A stretch of 16,678 nucleotides of DNA, from assembly GCA_945981915.1 (NCBI GenBank), contig CAMFRJ010000004.1, positions 1-16,678 on the forward strand. The letters run 5' to 3'. The notes under the pieces were generated by a model. It did no database searches. It saw only the letters and a list, made by a program, of their open reading frames with translations, and was not told the origin of the DNA. Each line of letters opens with the position of its first letter. Position 1 is the stretch's first letter. Shown piece after piece: positions 1 through 6,918 of the stretch. Made by a program: the position numbers and the translations under genes. The DNA is from an uncultured Erysipelotrichaceae bacterium. Its GTDB lineage: Bacteria; Bacillota_I; Bacilli_A; Erysipelotrichales; Coprobacillaceae.

Positions 1-40
1 TATAAATACCATATTTATAGTGAATTTTCATGTTTATAGT

Positions 41-64
41 AAAAATATGTGATATTTTTTTATT
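41..64 (+). terminator. Possible weak AT-only terminator of an upstream gene
   Basis: Arms 41-48 (AAAAATAT) and 52-59 (ATATTTTT) are perfectly complementary around the loop GTG, and a T-run follows. The stem has no G or C pair, so it would be a weak hairpin. It might end a gene lying before the window, but in DNA this AT-rich it could also be chance. Confidence 0.25.
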
Positions 65-111
65 AATTTCCTAATTTTACCATATTTTATTGATGATAGA
101 CCTGATAAAAT

Positions 112-140
112 TTGCTTTTTCAAATTATCTATGTTAGTAT
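112..140 (+). promoter_or_regulatory. Candidate sigma-A promoter of the NlpC/P60 gene
   Basis: A TTGCTT -35-like hexamer (112-117) is followed after 17 bp by TAGTAT (135-140). A TG dinucleotide at 132-133 makes it an extended -10 (TGtTAGTAT). The predicted start near 147 leaves a leader of about 30 nt carrying the strong Shine-Dalgarno AAAGGAG (165-171), 6 nt before the ATG at 178. The hexamers match only partly, so the extended -10 is the main support. Confidence 0.45.
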
Positions 141-177
141 AGACAAAGGTTGTGAATTTCTTTGAAAGGAGAAACGA

Positions 178-1581
178 ATGAAAACAAAGCTTACAAAGTT
201 ATTTGAAGAAAAAATTGGTAATAGAAAAGCAATGTTTATTCCTATGTTAGGAGTTATGACATTTATGCTTGTTGGGTATGCTGCTGTTGATCATGAAAAA
301 CCTGAAATTATTTCTCATCATTTAGAAATTGCCTATGGTGAAGAATTTGATATCGATTTATTAGAAATTGAAGATAATCATGATGACAGAAAAGATTTAA
401 AAATTGAAGTGAAAGATCAGTCTTTGGATACAAAACAGTTAGGAACATATCAAGTTGAAGTTATCGCAACTGATAGATTCAACAATGAATGTGTCAAGAC
501 AATTGATGTTGATGTTGTTGATAATGTTGCTCCTGTTATTGAAACATTGGGTGCAGATAATGGATATGTCATTGAAGTTCCAATTAATGGAAGCAGTGAT
601 TTATCTTCTTACATTCAGGCAGTTGATAATGTTGATGGTGATATCACTCCATTTATTGAAAGTGATAAGAACTTAGATGCAACTGTATCAGGATTACAAA
701 GAATTGAAGTATCAGTCAGTGATAACGCTGGTAATAAAACAAAAGAAACATTAGATTTCTTAGTTGCTGATATTGAAGCTCCAGTTGTGACATTAAAAAA
801 TGGTAGTGATGTTGTTGTTGATTATAAGAGTGAATTTAAAGTAGAAAATTATATGACAATGACAGATAACATTGATAAAAACTTACAAGTAGAAATCAAA
901 GGAAAGATTGATACATCTATTTTAGATGATCAACAAGAATTAATGGTTGTTGTCAAGGATGCTGCTGGTAATGAAACGAAACAAAAATTAAACACAACAA
1001 TTAAAGATATGACAGGACCTCAAATTATCCTTTCAACAAATAAAGTAACAATCAATAAAGGAGAAAGCATCAATCTTGCATCATATATTACTTCAGCAAT
1101 AGATAATAGTGATGGTGATATGAAAGCGCAAGTGAAGTTTAATACGATTGATACATCTTCTACAGGTTTAAAAACAGTCACATATCAAGCGACTGATTCC
1201 AAAGGAAACCAATCAACTGCTCAATTACAAGTTGATGTTGTTTATTCTGGAGAATTGATTGTCAGAACAGGTTTATCGAAATTAGGAACACCTTATCGTT
1301 GGGGTGCTACTGGGCCAACATCTTTTGACTGCTCAGGATTTACACAATGGGTATATAGACAACATGGAATATCTATTCCAAGAACATCTGGAGCGCAAAA
1401 GTCAGCTGGGAAAACTATTAGTTTATCACAGTTAGAACCAGGTGATATTGTATGGAGATCAGGACACGTAGGTATTTATATCGGTGGTGGAAAATACGTT
1501 CATGCTCCTCACACAGGAGATGTTGTCAAAGTATCAAGTATGTCTTCAGGTAAATTTACTTGTGGTGTCAGATACAGATAA
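178..1581 (+). CDS. Exported NlpC/P60 cell-wall peptidase with four Ig-like domains
   Basis: A 467-residue secreted or membrane-tethered peptidoglycan hydrolase. Residues 17-36 are a hydrophobic segment after a basic N-terminus, fitting a signal peptide or membrane anchor. Four Ig-like beta modules of about 80 residues follow (roughly 41-115, 116-198, 199-279, 280-357), each starting near an 'xxP' and ending in a valine/aspartate-rich strand, as in the bacterial surface Ig/HYR-type repeats. The C-terminal 110 residues are an NlpC/P60 domain with the motif FDCSGF (catalytic Cys385), GHVGIYIG (His430) and YVHAP (His442). The spacing of 12 between the two histidines is that of the family. NlpC/P60 enzymes usually cut the D-gamma-glutamyl-diamino-acid bond of stem peptides; the exact bond here is not shown by the sequence. 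No LPXTG or cell-wall-binding repeat is present. The gene stands alone between its own promoter and terminator. The start is fixed by AAAGGAG 6 nt upstream. Confidence 0.88.
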   Translation: MKTKLTKLFEEKIGNRKAMFIPMLGVMTFMLVGYAAVDHEKPEIISHHLEIAYGEEFDIDLLEIEDNHDDRKDLKIEVKDQSLDTKQLGTYQVEVIATDRFNNECVKTIDVDVVDNVAPVIETLGADNGYVIEVPINGSSDLSSYIQAVDNVDGDITPFIESDKNLDATVSGLQRIEVSVSDNAGNKTKETLDFLVADIEAPVVTLKNGSDVVVDYKSEFKVENYMTMTDNIDKNLQVEIKGKIDTSILDDQQELMVVVKDAAGNETKQKLNTTIKDMTGPQIILSTNKVTINKGESINLASYITSAIDNSDGDMKAQVKFNTIDTSSTGLKTVTYQATDSKGNQSTAQLQVDVVYSGELIVRTGLSKLGTPYRWGATGPTSFDCSGFTQWVYRQHGISIPRTSGAQKSAGKTISLSQLEPGDIVWRSGHVGIYIGGGKYVHAPHTGDVVKVSSMSSGKFTCGVRYR

Positions 1582-1586
1582 AAAAT

Positions 1587-1621
1587 AACCATAGCTCAAG
1601 GAGTTATGGTTTTTTATTTTG
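1587..1621 (+). terminator. Rho-independent terminator after the NlpC/P60 gene
   Basis: An 11-bp stem (AACCATAGCTC at 1587-1597, GAGTTATGGTT at 1601-1611, one G-U pair) encloses the loop AAG. A T-rich tail (TTTTTATTTT) follows directly. It begins 5 bases after the stop codon. Confidence 0.88.
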
Positions 1622-1629
1622 TTTACGTA

Positions 1630-1635
1630 TATAAT
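1630..1635 (+). promoter_or_regulatory. Possible -10 box for the NAD(P)HX repair gene
   Basis: A perfect TATAAT lies between the upstream terminator and the gene. No good -35 is seen: the right position falls in the terminator hairpin. The predicted start (about 1642) would fall on the Shine-Dalgarno AAAGAGGTGAT, which is awkward. Treat it as a candidate only; leak-through from upstream is an alternative. Confidence 0.3.
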
Positions 1636-1656
1636 ATAACAAAGAGGTGATGAATC

Positions 1657-3129
1657 ATGTATGTTGCAACAAGTCAACAATTAAAAAGATATGATCAGGC
1701 TTTGTTGGATGAAGGATATACGATCGAACAGCTTGTCGATAAGGCAAGTGATTGTCTGTTGAAACATTTTCAAACTTATCAAAAAATCATGATTGTTTCT
1801 GGTCCAGGGAATAACGGTGCTGATGGCATATCTTTAGGAATAAAACTATTTCAAATGGGAAAAACAGTCAGTATTTTTTTAGTTGGTCAGCTAGATAAAT
1901 TATCACAGGCCAATCGCTATTATTTCAATCAGGCTGATGAGCTTGGTATAAATGTTGAATGTATTGATGATCAGACGATTCATTATTTTGATGAACAGAT
2001 GAATGATTATGAAGTGGTTGTTGATGCATTGTTTGGCTTTGGATTAAATAGTCATTTAAGAGGGCATGTGTTAAGTATTGTCAATATGATCAATAATCAT
2101 TACGATATTGATGTTATTGCTATCGATATTCCAACTGGTTTGAATCCTGATACAGGGAAGCCATATAATAGTTGTATTTGTGCGTATAAAACTATCACTT
2201 TAACAGCGATGAAATTGGCTTTTTTGAATACGGATACGCAAATGTATACAGGAGAAGTCGTTTTGGAACTATTAGATGCTAAGAATCTTCATGAAGATTT
2301 ATCACTAGCAAAGATTGTTGATGATAAATGGACAAAATATCATTTAAAATCAAGAGTTTTTGATGGTCATAAAGGAACTTATGGAAAAATATTACATGTG
2401 ACAGGATGTAATCATTATATTGGGGCGGCTTTACTTGCTGCCAAAGCTTCGGTCTATACAGGAAGTGGAATCGTCTCTGTCTGTTCGACAGATCGTGTGA
2501 TTCAATCATTAAGTCTATTTTGTCCAGAAGCGACATCTATATTAAGACAAAGAATGCTTAGTGAAAAGATCATAGCGGATAAGAGTGCTCTTTTAATAGG
2601 AAGTGGTTTAGGATTGAATGATGATTCTTATGAACTTGTACTCAGTACCTTAAAAAACATCAATAAACCAATGGTTATTGATGGTGATGCTTTAACTATA
2701 TTGGCACAAAATCCTGAATTGTTTAAAAATCATAGTGCACCATGGATCTTAACGCCACATCAAGGGGAATTTAAGAGATTTGTTTCATTTCATGACAATG
2801 CATCGATGATTGACCAGGCTATTCGTTTTGCTAGAGAAAATCATGTGATCTTGGTATTGAAAGGACCGAATACTTTTATTACTGATGGTTATGAAGCTTA
2901 CCGTAATTCTACGGGAAATAAAGCGATGTCAACAGCAGGAATGGGAGATGTTTTAGCAGGAATGATTTCATCATTGTTAGGACAGGGATATAGTGCTAAA
3001 AATGCGGCTATTTTAGGAGTTTATTTACATGGTTTGTGTGGTGATGAATTATCACAAACACAATATACAGCTGTTTCTCATCAAATCATTGATTTGATTC
3101 CTCAAAAAATGTTAGACATAATAAAATGA
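1657..3129 (+). CDS. nnrDE: Bifunctional NAD(P)HX epimerase / ADP-dependent NAD(P)HX dehydratase
   Basis: A cytosolic metabolite-repair enzyme of 490 residues. The N-terminal half (about 1-210, YjeF_N) epimerises damaged NAD(P)HX. It shows the phosphate-binding loop GPGNNGADG (49-57), DALFGFGL and IDIPTGLNPDTG. The C-terminal half (about 220-490, carbohydrate-kinase-like NnrD) dehydrates S-NAD(P)HX with ADP. It shows HKGTYGKILHVTG, LLIGSGLG, VIDGDAL, LTPHQGEF, VLVLKGP and the catalytic TAGMGDVLAG with Asp431. Both halves look complete, and the length is usual for the fused bacterial form. One small oddity is Ala55 in the loop where NNGGDG is common. The start ATG has the Shine-Dalgarno AAAGAGGTGAT 5 nt upstream. 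The gene is monocistronic and convergent with pgeF. Confidence 0.93.
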   Translation: MYVATSQQLKRYDQALLDEGYTIEQLVDKASDCLLKHFQTYQKIMIVSGPGNNGADGISLGIKLFQMGKTVSIFLVGQLDKLSQANRYYFNQADELGINVECIDDQTIHYFDEQMNDYEVVVDALFGFGLNSHLRGHVLSIVNMINNHYDIDVIAIDIPTGLNPDTGKPYNSCICAYKTITLTAMKLAFLNTDTQMYTGEVVLELLDAKNLHEDLSLAKIVDDKWTKYHLKSRVFDGHKGTYGKILHVTGCNHYIGAALLAAKASVYTGSGIVSVCSTDRVIQSLSLFCPEATSILRQRMLSEKIIADKSALLIGSGLGLNDDSYELVLSTLKNINKPMVIDGDALTILAQNPELFKNHSAPWILTPHQGEFKRFVSFHDNASMIDQAIRFARENHVILVLKGPNTFITDGYEAYRNSTGNKAMSTAGMGDVLAGMISSLLGQGYSAKNAAILGVYLHGLCGDELSQTQYTAVSHQIIDLIPQKMLDIIK

Positions 3130-3154
3130 CAATGTTTTTCATTGTCATTTTATT
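3120..3154. terminator. Shared bidirectional terminator of nnrDE and pgeF
   Basis: A perfect 15-bp inverted repeat (3120-3134 with 3140-3154) flanks a TTTTT loop. It has A and T runs on both sides, so it can act in both directions. It contains the nnrDE stop (TGA, 3127-3129) and the pgeF stop (TGA on the minus strand, 3147-3145). Only 15 bases separate the two genes. Confidence 0.85.
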
Positions 3155-3888
3155 TTGATCAAAGTGACATTTCTTGTTCCATCTCTATTTTTTCGATGTG
3201 AAAAAAACAAATCATTATTTTCAACAGTACAATAATCACTCACTTGAATATTTTTTTCTAAAACACCTAAATTTAGTAACTGTTGTCGATTGAGCCCCTT
3301 ATTATCCAATAGATAATGAATCTCATCTGTTTTTTGATAAAATGGTGATGTATCAAAGTTCATAGCTTTGACTTGTGTGATAACATCTTCTTGAACTTCT
3401 AAATGTTTGTTTGAAATACAAGGACCAATCAGACAATACATATTTTTTGGTTGACAGTTTTCTTTTTCTACTAAATATCTGATTGTCTTATCAACAATTT
3501 GTCTAACAGTTCCTAACCATCCAGAATGAATTGCACAGGCAATTTTTTGATCAGCACAATAGACCAAGACAGGAGTACAATCAGCGTGAAAAGACAATAG
3601 AAATAGATCTTTATCTTTTGTATAAGTGGCATCAACATCTTGTAACACTTCACTTTGATACAACATATTTGTGCCACCATCTTTTAAGAAAACTTGTCTT
3701 AAATTTGTTGAATGTGTTTGTCTAGGTGCTACCATATGTTGTAGATCACTTCCAATAAGAGATGCCAATTCTTGACGATGTCTTAAAACAGCTTGTTTAT
3801 CGTTATTGTTTAAAGAAATATCACCCAGTTGTCTGGTTGTTGTATAGGCTTTGACATCTGGATGTATATGCCATTCAATTATTTTCAT
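3145..3888 (-). CDS. pgeF: PgeF/YfiH family protein (multicopper-oxidase-like; peptidoglycan-editing / purine nucleoside phosphorylase)
   Basis: A 247-residue cytosolic protein of the DUF152/YfiH/LACC1 family. In E. coli this protein keeps wrong amino acids out of peptidoglycan precursors, and relatives cleave purine nucleosides. The metal-binding and active-site motifs are present: APRQTHS (His59), SFHADCTPV (Cys104) and AIHSGWLGT (His121), followed by IGPCIS and the C-terminal FFSHRKNRDGTRN. I chose the ATG at 3888 because AAGGAG sits 7 nt upstream on the minus strand and the protein then begins like the family. A longer frame from 3972 would add 28 residues that lack family character and would overlap the start of the divergent small gene. 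It converges with nnrDE on a shared hairpin terminator. I found no convincing promoter in the 73-base divergent gap. Confidence 0.9.
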   Translation of the reverse strand: MKIIEWHIHPDVKAYTTTRQLGDISLNNNDKQAVLRHRQELASLIGSDLQHMVAPRQTHSTNLRQVFLKDGGTNMLYQSEVLQDVDATYTKDKDLFLLSFHADCTPVLVYCADQKIACAIHSGWLGTVRQIVDKTIRYLVEKENCQPKNMYCLIGPCISNKHLEVQEDVITQVKAMNFDTSPFYQKTDEIHYLLDNKGLNRQQLLNLGVLEKNIQVSDYCTVENNDLFFSHRKNRDGTRNVTLIKIK

Positions 3889-3961
3889 TTTTTTCTCCTT
3901 TTTTCCAAAAAGTCCAATTCCTCTATCCTCATAAACATAAAGTATAGTAGGAGGTGTTATT

Positions 3962-4312
3962 ATGAATTGCAATTGCCAAGATTCATATGCGCAAGATTAT
4001 CAAATGAATAATCAAAATTATCAACAATGCCAACAATATAACAATCAATGTGGACAACAATGTAACAATCAATGTGGGCAACTTTACAACAATCAATGTT
4101 GCCAACAAAGTTGTTGTAGTTGCCAATGTGGAAGACCAAGACCAATTTTTGCTCCTAAGAGGGTTTGTACCACATTTCAAAATCAATATGTAGAACAACC
4201 TGTGATTTGTCCAATTGAATGTAGACGTGTTCATAATATAGTCTATGTTCCACGCTACTATCCTCAATATGAACAAACTTGTTATAGTCAAAATAATACG
4301 ATGTCCATGTAA
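3962..4312 (+). CDS. Small Cys/Gln/Asn-rich protein with 8-residue repeats, possible spore coat protein
   Basis: A 116-residue protein I do not recognise with certainty. The N-terminal half is made of Gln, Asn, Cys and Tyr and holds three tandem 8-residue units of the form xYNNQCGQ (residues 25-32, 33-40, 41-48), then a QQSCCSCQCG cluster. There are 16 cysteines in total. The second half (about 58-110) is different: RPRPIFAP, then EQPVICPIECRRV, then IVYVPRYYPQYEQ. Its pattern of spaced prolines and aromatics is reminiscent of CotD-type spore coat proteins. There is no signal peptide and no membrane segment. A very strong Shine-Dalgarno (AGGAGGT, 3949-3955) lies 6 nt before the ATG, and the gene has its own terminator, so it is a real gene. 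A structural role through disulphide or dityrosine cross-links is an inference; a metal-binding protein is another option. Confidence 0.75.
   Translation: MNCNCQDSYAQDYQMNNQNYQQCQQYNNQCGQQCNNQCGQLYNNQCCQQSCCSCQCGRPRPIFAPKRVCTTFQNQYVEQPVICPIECRRVHNIVYVPRYYPQYEQTCYSQNNTMSM
4034..4105 (+). repeat. Three tandem 24-bp repeats inside the Cys/Gln-rich gene
   Basis: Units 4034-4057, 4058-4081 and 4082-4105 each encode eight residues: QYNNQCGQ, QCNNQCGQ and LYNNQCCQ. They are in frame and without gaps. The core AACAATCAATGT is the same in all three, so copy number could change by slippage. Confidence 0.85.
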
Positions 4313-4340
4313 AATAGATGCTTAGCATCTATTTTTTTAT
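4311..4340. terminator. Shared terminator of the Cys-rich gene and rqcH
   Basis: Arms AAAATAGATGC (4311-4321) and GCATCTATTTT (4325-4335) pair perfectly around the loop TTA, and further T follow to 4338. On the minus strand the A-run supplies the U-tail. The rqcH stop (TAG, 4331-4329) lies inside the stem, and the small gene's TAA (4310-4312) touches its edge. Confidence 0.85.
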
Positions 4341-5972
4341 ACTGATTTCATTGAAAAAAGTATCATCTGGATCAATATAGATCGTTTTATAATGATCTAA
4401 GATAACTTTTCCTGGTTTTGCTCCAGCAGGTTTTTTTAATGTTTTGACAAGTGTATAATTGACAGGGACACTGCTTGAGTTCTTTCCTTTAGAATAATAG
4501 GCAGCTATCTTTGCCGCAAGTCTTATAGTATATTCATCTAAATTTTGTGCTTTGACGATGACATGAGATCCAGGCATATCTTTGACGTGGAACCACATAT
4601 CATAGCGATGTGCATATTTAAAAGTTAAATAATCATTTTGCAGATTGTTTTTTCCAACTGCAATTTCAATACCATCTTTAGTGACAAAAGTATGATAATG
4701 AGGACATTGCTTTTTTCTGATCGTATTTTTTTTCTTTTTCTTTTTTAAATAGCCTTCATTTTCTAATTCTTCTTTAATTTCTAAAGCATCGTAATAAGAA
4801 GCATCAACCATTGCAGTCAATAAAGAATCAAAATAGTCGATCTCTTTTTTTGTCAATTCAATTTGTTCTTTTAAAACGTCAATAGAGTTTTTCGCTTTTT
4901 GATATTTCTGATAGTATTTTTGAGCATTAGCTCTACCATCTAATTTTGGATCTAACATAATGTCCAGTTGACTGTTATCATAATAATTATCAACAACGAT
5001 GTGTGTCATTCCTTTTTGTATCAGATGTAAAGAAGCATACAATAAATCCCCTTTCATACGATAATCATCACTATTTTGTGAATCATCTAGAGTATTTTGC
5101 AGTTTCTTTAATTTTGTGACATTCTTTTGATATTCATTGTGAATATATTTAGAAAGATTGCTGGTTTGTTGTTTAATTCTTTCTTTCTGATCAATTTCAT
5201 GAAAATGTTGATCTAAACCATCAAATAGCTCATATACTTTTGTTTCACCTTGCAAGTGAGTCATTTCAATCAAATGAAAGTATTCTTTTCCATGAACAGT
5301 TGTCAGATAAAGAGAGTTGGATTGATCAAGTTGCTTCATGATATCATGAAAAGATTCATGAAGATCTAGACGATATAATATTTCCTGACTTAATAGAGGA
5401 GACATCCCCTGATAAATGCGAGTAAGCTGATTGTCCGGTATATATTCACTTGAAAAAGGATCCCGTTTTTTCAACATTGGAGGTAATTGATACATTGCCC
5501 CTGGTTGTAAAAAACGTTCAGTATTCATACTTGGTGTGATCCGTTTGATACAATCAACAACCTTATGATGAGAATCAACCAAGATAACATTAGAATGTTT
5601 TCCCATGATTTCAATATATAAAATATATTCGATATAATCTCCTAATTCATTATGTGTTGAAAATGTGATTTTTAAGATCCTATCTAATTCGATTTGTGTG
5701 ATGTCTTTAATATAACCACCTTCAAGAATCTTTCTTAACAACATTGTCAAAGGGTTTGGAGATTCTGGTGTTGGATAATTTAAGGATGTAAGTTGAATTC
5801 TTGCGTACATAGGATGTGCAGAAATTAATAACTGATAATTTTTTCTTTGACTGCGCACTTGAAAAAGCAGTTCGTATTTAGAAATTTGATAGATTTTATT
5901 AATTCGTCCACCTTGTATTGTTTCATTGAGAACATCTTTGATACGATGCATCATTATTCCATCATATGCCAT
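4329..5972 (-). CDS. rqcH: Ribosome quality control factor RqcH (NFACT family)
   Basis: A 547-residue protein that binds stalled 50S subunits and recruits tRNA-Ala to add C-terminal alanine tails that mark the nascent chain for degradation. The NFACT-N domain begins MAYDGIMMHRIKDVLNETI and has the conserved GGRI-KIYQ segment. The functional Asp-Arg pair falls at 97-98 (ELDRI), the same numbers as reported for B. subtilis RqcH. A long charged coiled-coil middle (about 255-420) includes a lysine run (KKKKKK). The C-terminal NFACT-R domain has YHTFVTKDGIEIAVGKNN and DMWFHVKDMPGSHVIVK. A GTG three codons earlier (5981) is also open. I prefer the ATG at 5972 because AGGG lies about 8 nt before it and the D97-R98 numbering then fits. 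It is divergent from gmk and convergent with the Cys-rich gene. Confidence 0.92.
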   Translation of the reverse strand: MAYDGIMMHRIKDVLNETIQGGRINKIYQISKYELLFQVRSQRKNYQLLISAHPMYARIQLTSLNYPTPESPNPLTMLLRKILEGGYIKDITQIELDRILKITFSTHNELGDYIEYILYIEIMGKHSNVILVDSHHKVVDCIKRITPSMNTERFLQPGAMYQLPPMLKKRDPFSSEYIPDNQLTRIYQGMSPLLSQEILYRLDLHESFHDIMKQLDQSNSLYLTTVHGKEYFHLIEMTHLQGETKVYELFDGLDQHFHEIDQKERIKQQTSNLSKYIHNEYQKNVTKLKKLQNTLDDSQNSDDYRMKGDLLYASLHLIQKGMTHIVVDNYYDNSQLDIMLDPKLDGRANAQKYYQKYQKAKNSIDVLKEQIELTKKEIDYFDSLLTAMVDASYYDALEIKEELENEGYLKKKKKKNTIRKKQCPHYHTFVTKDGIEIAVGKNNLQNDYLTFKYAHRYDMWFHVKDMPGSHVIVKAQNLDEYTIRLAAKIAAYYSKGKNSSSVPVNYTLVKTLKKPAGAKPGKVILDHYKTIYIDPDDTFFNEISIKK

Positions 5973-5989
5973 CTTTATCACCCTAAAAT

Positions 5990-6018
5990 ACTATAACACA
6001 TTTGAAATTAATTGACAT
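5990..6018 (-). promoter_or_regulatory. Candidate rqcH promoter, overlapping the gmk promoter
   Basis: On the minus strand ATGTCA (6018-6013), 17 bp of spacer and TATAGT (5995-5990) form a fair sigma-A promoter. The predicted start is only about 11 nt before the ATG. A second -10, a perfect TATAAT at 6023-6018, would give a leader of about 40 nt but has a poor -35. I cannot choose between them. Confidence 0.35.
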
Positions 6019-6040
6019 TATAACTTTGTTATTGTAGAGT
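6012..6040 (+). promoter_or_regulatory. Sigma-A promoter of gmk
   Basis: A perfect -35 TTGACA (6012-6017), 17 bp of spacer and -10 TAGAGT (6035-6040). The predicted start near 6047 leaves a leader of about 23 nt before the chosen GTG at 6070. The -35 shares its bases with the candidate rqcH -35 on the other strand. Confidence 0.6.
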
Positions 6041-6069
6041 AAAAAATAGAAAAGAAGGGCGTGAAAATA

Positions 6070-6633
6070 GTGAAAAAAGGGATGCTGATTATTTTAAGTG
6101 GTCCTAGTGGTGTTGGCAAAGGAACAGTAAGACAAGAGTTGTTTAAAGATGAAAGTTTGAATTTGAGTTATTCTATTTCGATGACAACAAGAAAACCAAG
6201 ACCAACTGAAACAGAAGGTGTTGATTATTTCTTTGTTGATGAAAAAACTTTTGTTGATAAAGTGGCAAAGGGTGAACTTTTGGAATGGGCAAGATTTGTT
6301 GGAAATTATTATGGAACACCAAAAGAACATGTTGATAAACTATTAAATGAAGGAAAAAATGTTGTTTTAGAAATTGAAGTTCAAGGAGCATTGCAAGTTA
6401 TGAAAAAATGTCCTGATGCTTTAACAATCTTTTTAGTACCACCTTCATTAGAAGAATTGGAAAAACGTATCAGAGGGCGTCGAACAGAAAGTGAAGATAT
6501 CGTCAAAGAACGTATGGATAAAGCACGAAAAGAAATAAAAACAAAAGATGAATACAAATACGTTGTGACAAATGATGATGTTAATGTTGCAAAGGAAAAA
6601 ATTGCACAGATTATTCGTGAAAATCAACAATAG
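6070..6633 (+). CDS. gmk: Guanylate kinase
   Basis: Phosphorylates GMP to GDP with ATP, in cytosolic GTP synthesis. The 187-residue protein has the P-loop GPSGVGKGT (11-19), the GMP-binding SMTTRKPRPTETEGVDYFF segment, VLEIEVQGALQV and the lid RGRRTESEDIVKERM, all in family order. Start choice: a GTG at 6061 has its Shine-Dalgarno only 2 nt away. The GTG at 6070 has AAGGGCGTGA (6055-6064), close to the consensus AAGGAGGTGA, at good spacing, and the protein then starts MKKGMLIILSGPSG like its relatives. In Bacillus gmk is followed by rpoZ; here a terminator follows and no rpoZ is seen. Confidence 0.95.
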   Translation: MKKGMLIILSGPSGVGKGTVRQELFKDESLNLSYSISMTTRKPRPTETEGVDYFFVDEKTFVDKVAKGELLEWARFVGNYYGTPKEHVDKLLNEGKNVVLEIEVQGALQVMKKCPDALTIFLVPPSLEELEKRIRGRRTESEDIVKERMDKARKEIKTKDEYKYVVTNDDVNVAKEKIAQIIRENQQ

Positions 6634-6660
6634 AGGAACTTATTGAAGTTCCTTTTTTAT
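6634..6660 (+). terminator. Rho-independent terminator of gmk
   Basis: Stem AGGAACTT (6634-6641) pairs with AAGTTCCT (6646-6653) around the loop ATTG, with T6 at 6653-6658. It starts immediately after the gmk stop codon. Confidence 0.88.
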
Positions 6661-6864
6661 ATTTCTAAAAAAGGATTGACCAACAAAATAACGTAACAAT
6701 CATAAATAAAAAAATAAGTTTTCATGTAAGACTCTTTTTGATAAGTTTAACAATGAAAGACAATTATCTTTTTTACTGCTGATGTTTTTCCTTGACATCA
6801 TTGATTATATGTGAGGCATGTCAATTTAAGAGAGATATATGGTTAAATATGTGTCAATTTTTAG

Positions 6865-6893
6865 AAAACAAGCTGATCGGTTTGTTTTATTTC
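6865..6893 (+). terminator. Terminator-like imperfect hairpin upstream of priA
   Basis: AAAACAAGC (6865-6873) pairs with GTTTGTTTT (6880-6888), one pair being G-U, around a six-base loop, and ATTTC follows. It could end a short transcript begun in the gap, but the stem is weak and the T-run is inside the stem. Confidence 0.25.
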
Positions 6894-6909
6894 ATTTCCT
6901 TTTGAATTA

Positions 6910-6918
6910 TGATAAAAT
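6910..6918 (+). promoter_or_regulatory. Extended -10 promoter for the priA operon
   Basis: TGATAAAAT is a TG-n extended -10 with a 5/6 hexamer (TAAAAT, 6913-6918). No good -35 stands 16-18 bp upstream. Predicted start is near 6925, just before the Shine-Dalgarno AAGAAGGTGAT that precedes the ATG at 6942. This is the only evident promoter ahead of the eight-gene operon. Confidence 0.45.

Noticed and set aside
1..177. c-di-AMP (ydaO-type) or other riboswitch before the NlpC/P60 gene, as known for some wall hydrolases
   Set aside because: The region is nearly all A/T, the predicted leader is only about 30 nt, and no conserved riboswitch core is visible.
3936..3944. CATA-AAG-TA, an exact sigma-K -10 match before the Cys-rich gene
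   Set aside because: The transcript would begin inside the Shine-Dalgarno (3949-3955) and no -35 is seen. A sporulation promoter is therefore not supported by this site.
3889..3972. Longer pgeF starting at 3972
   Set aside because: The added 28 residues lie upstream of the good ribosome site, have no family character, and would overlap the start of the divergent small gene.
3983..4291. 102-codon minus-strand open frame opposite the Cys-rich gene
   Set aside because: It mirrors the repetitive codons of the plus-strand gene, has no ribosome site, and its Leu/Ile/Thr-rich sequence reflects the complement of Asn/Gln/Cys codons.
5334..5363. Inverted repeat CTTCATGA/TCATGAAG inside rqcH
   Set aside because: The arms are 8 bp with a 14-base spacer in coding sequence rich in His, Glu and Phe codons; chance is a sufficient explanation.
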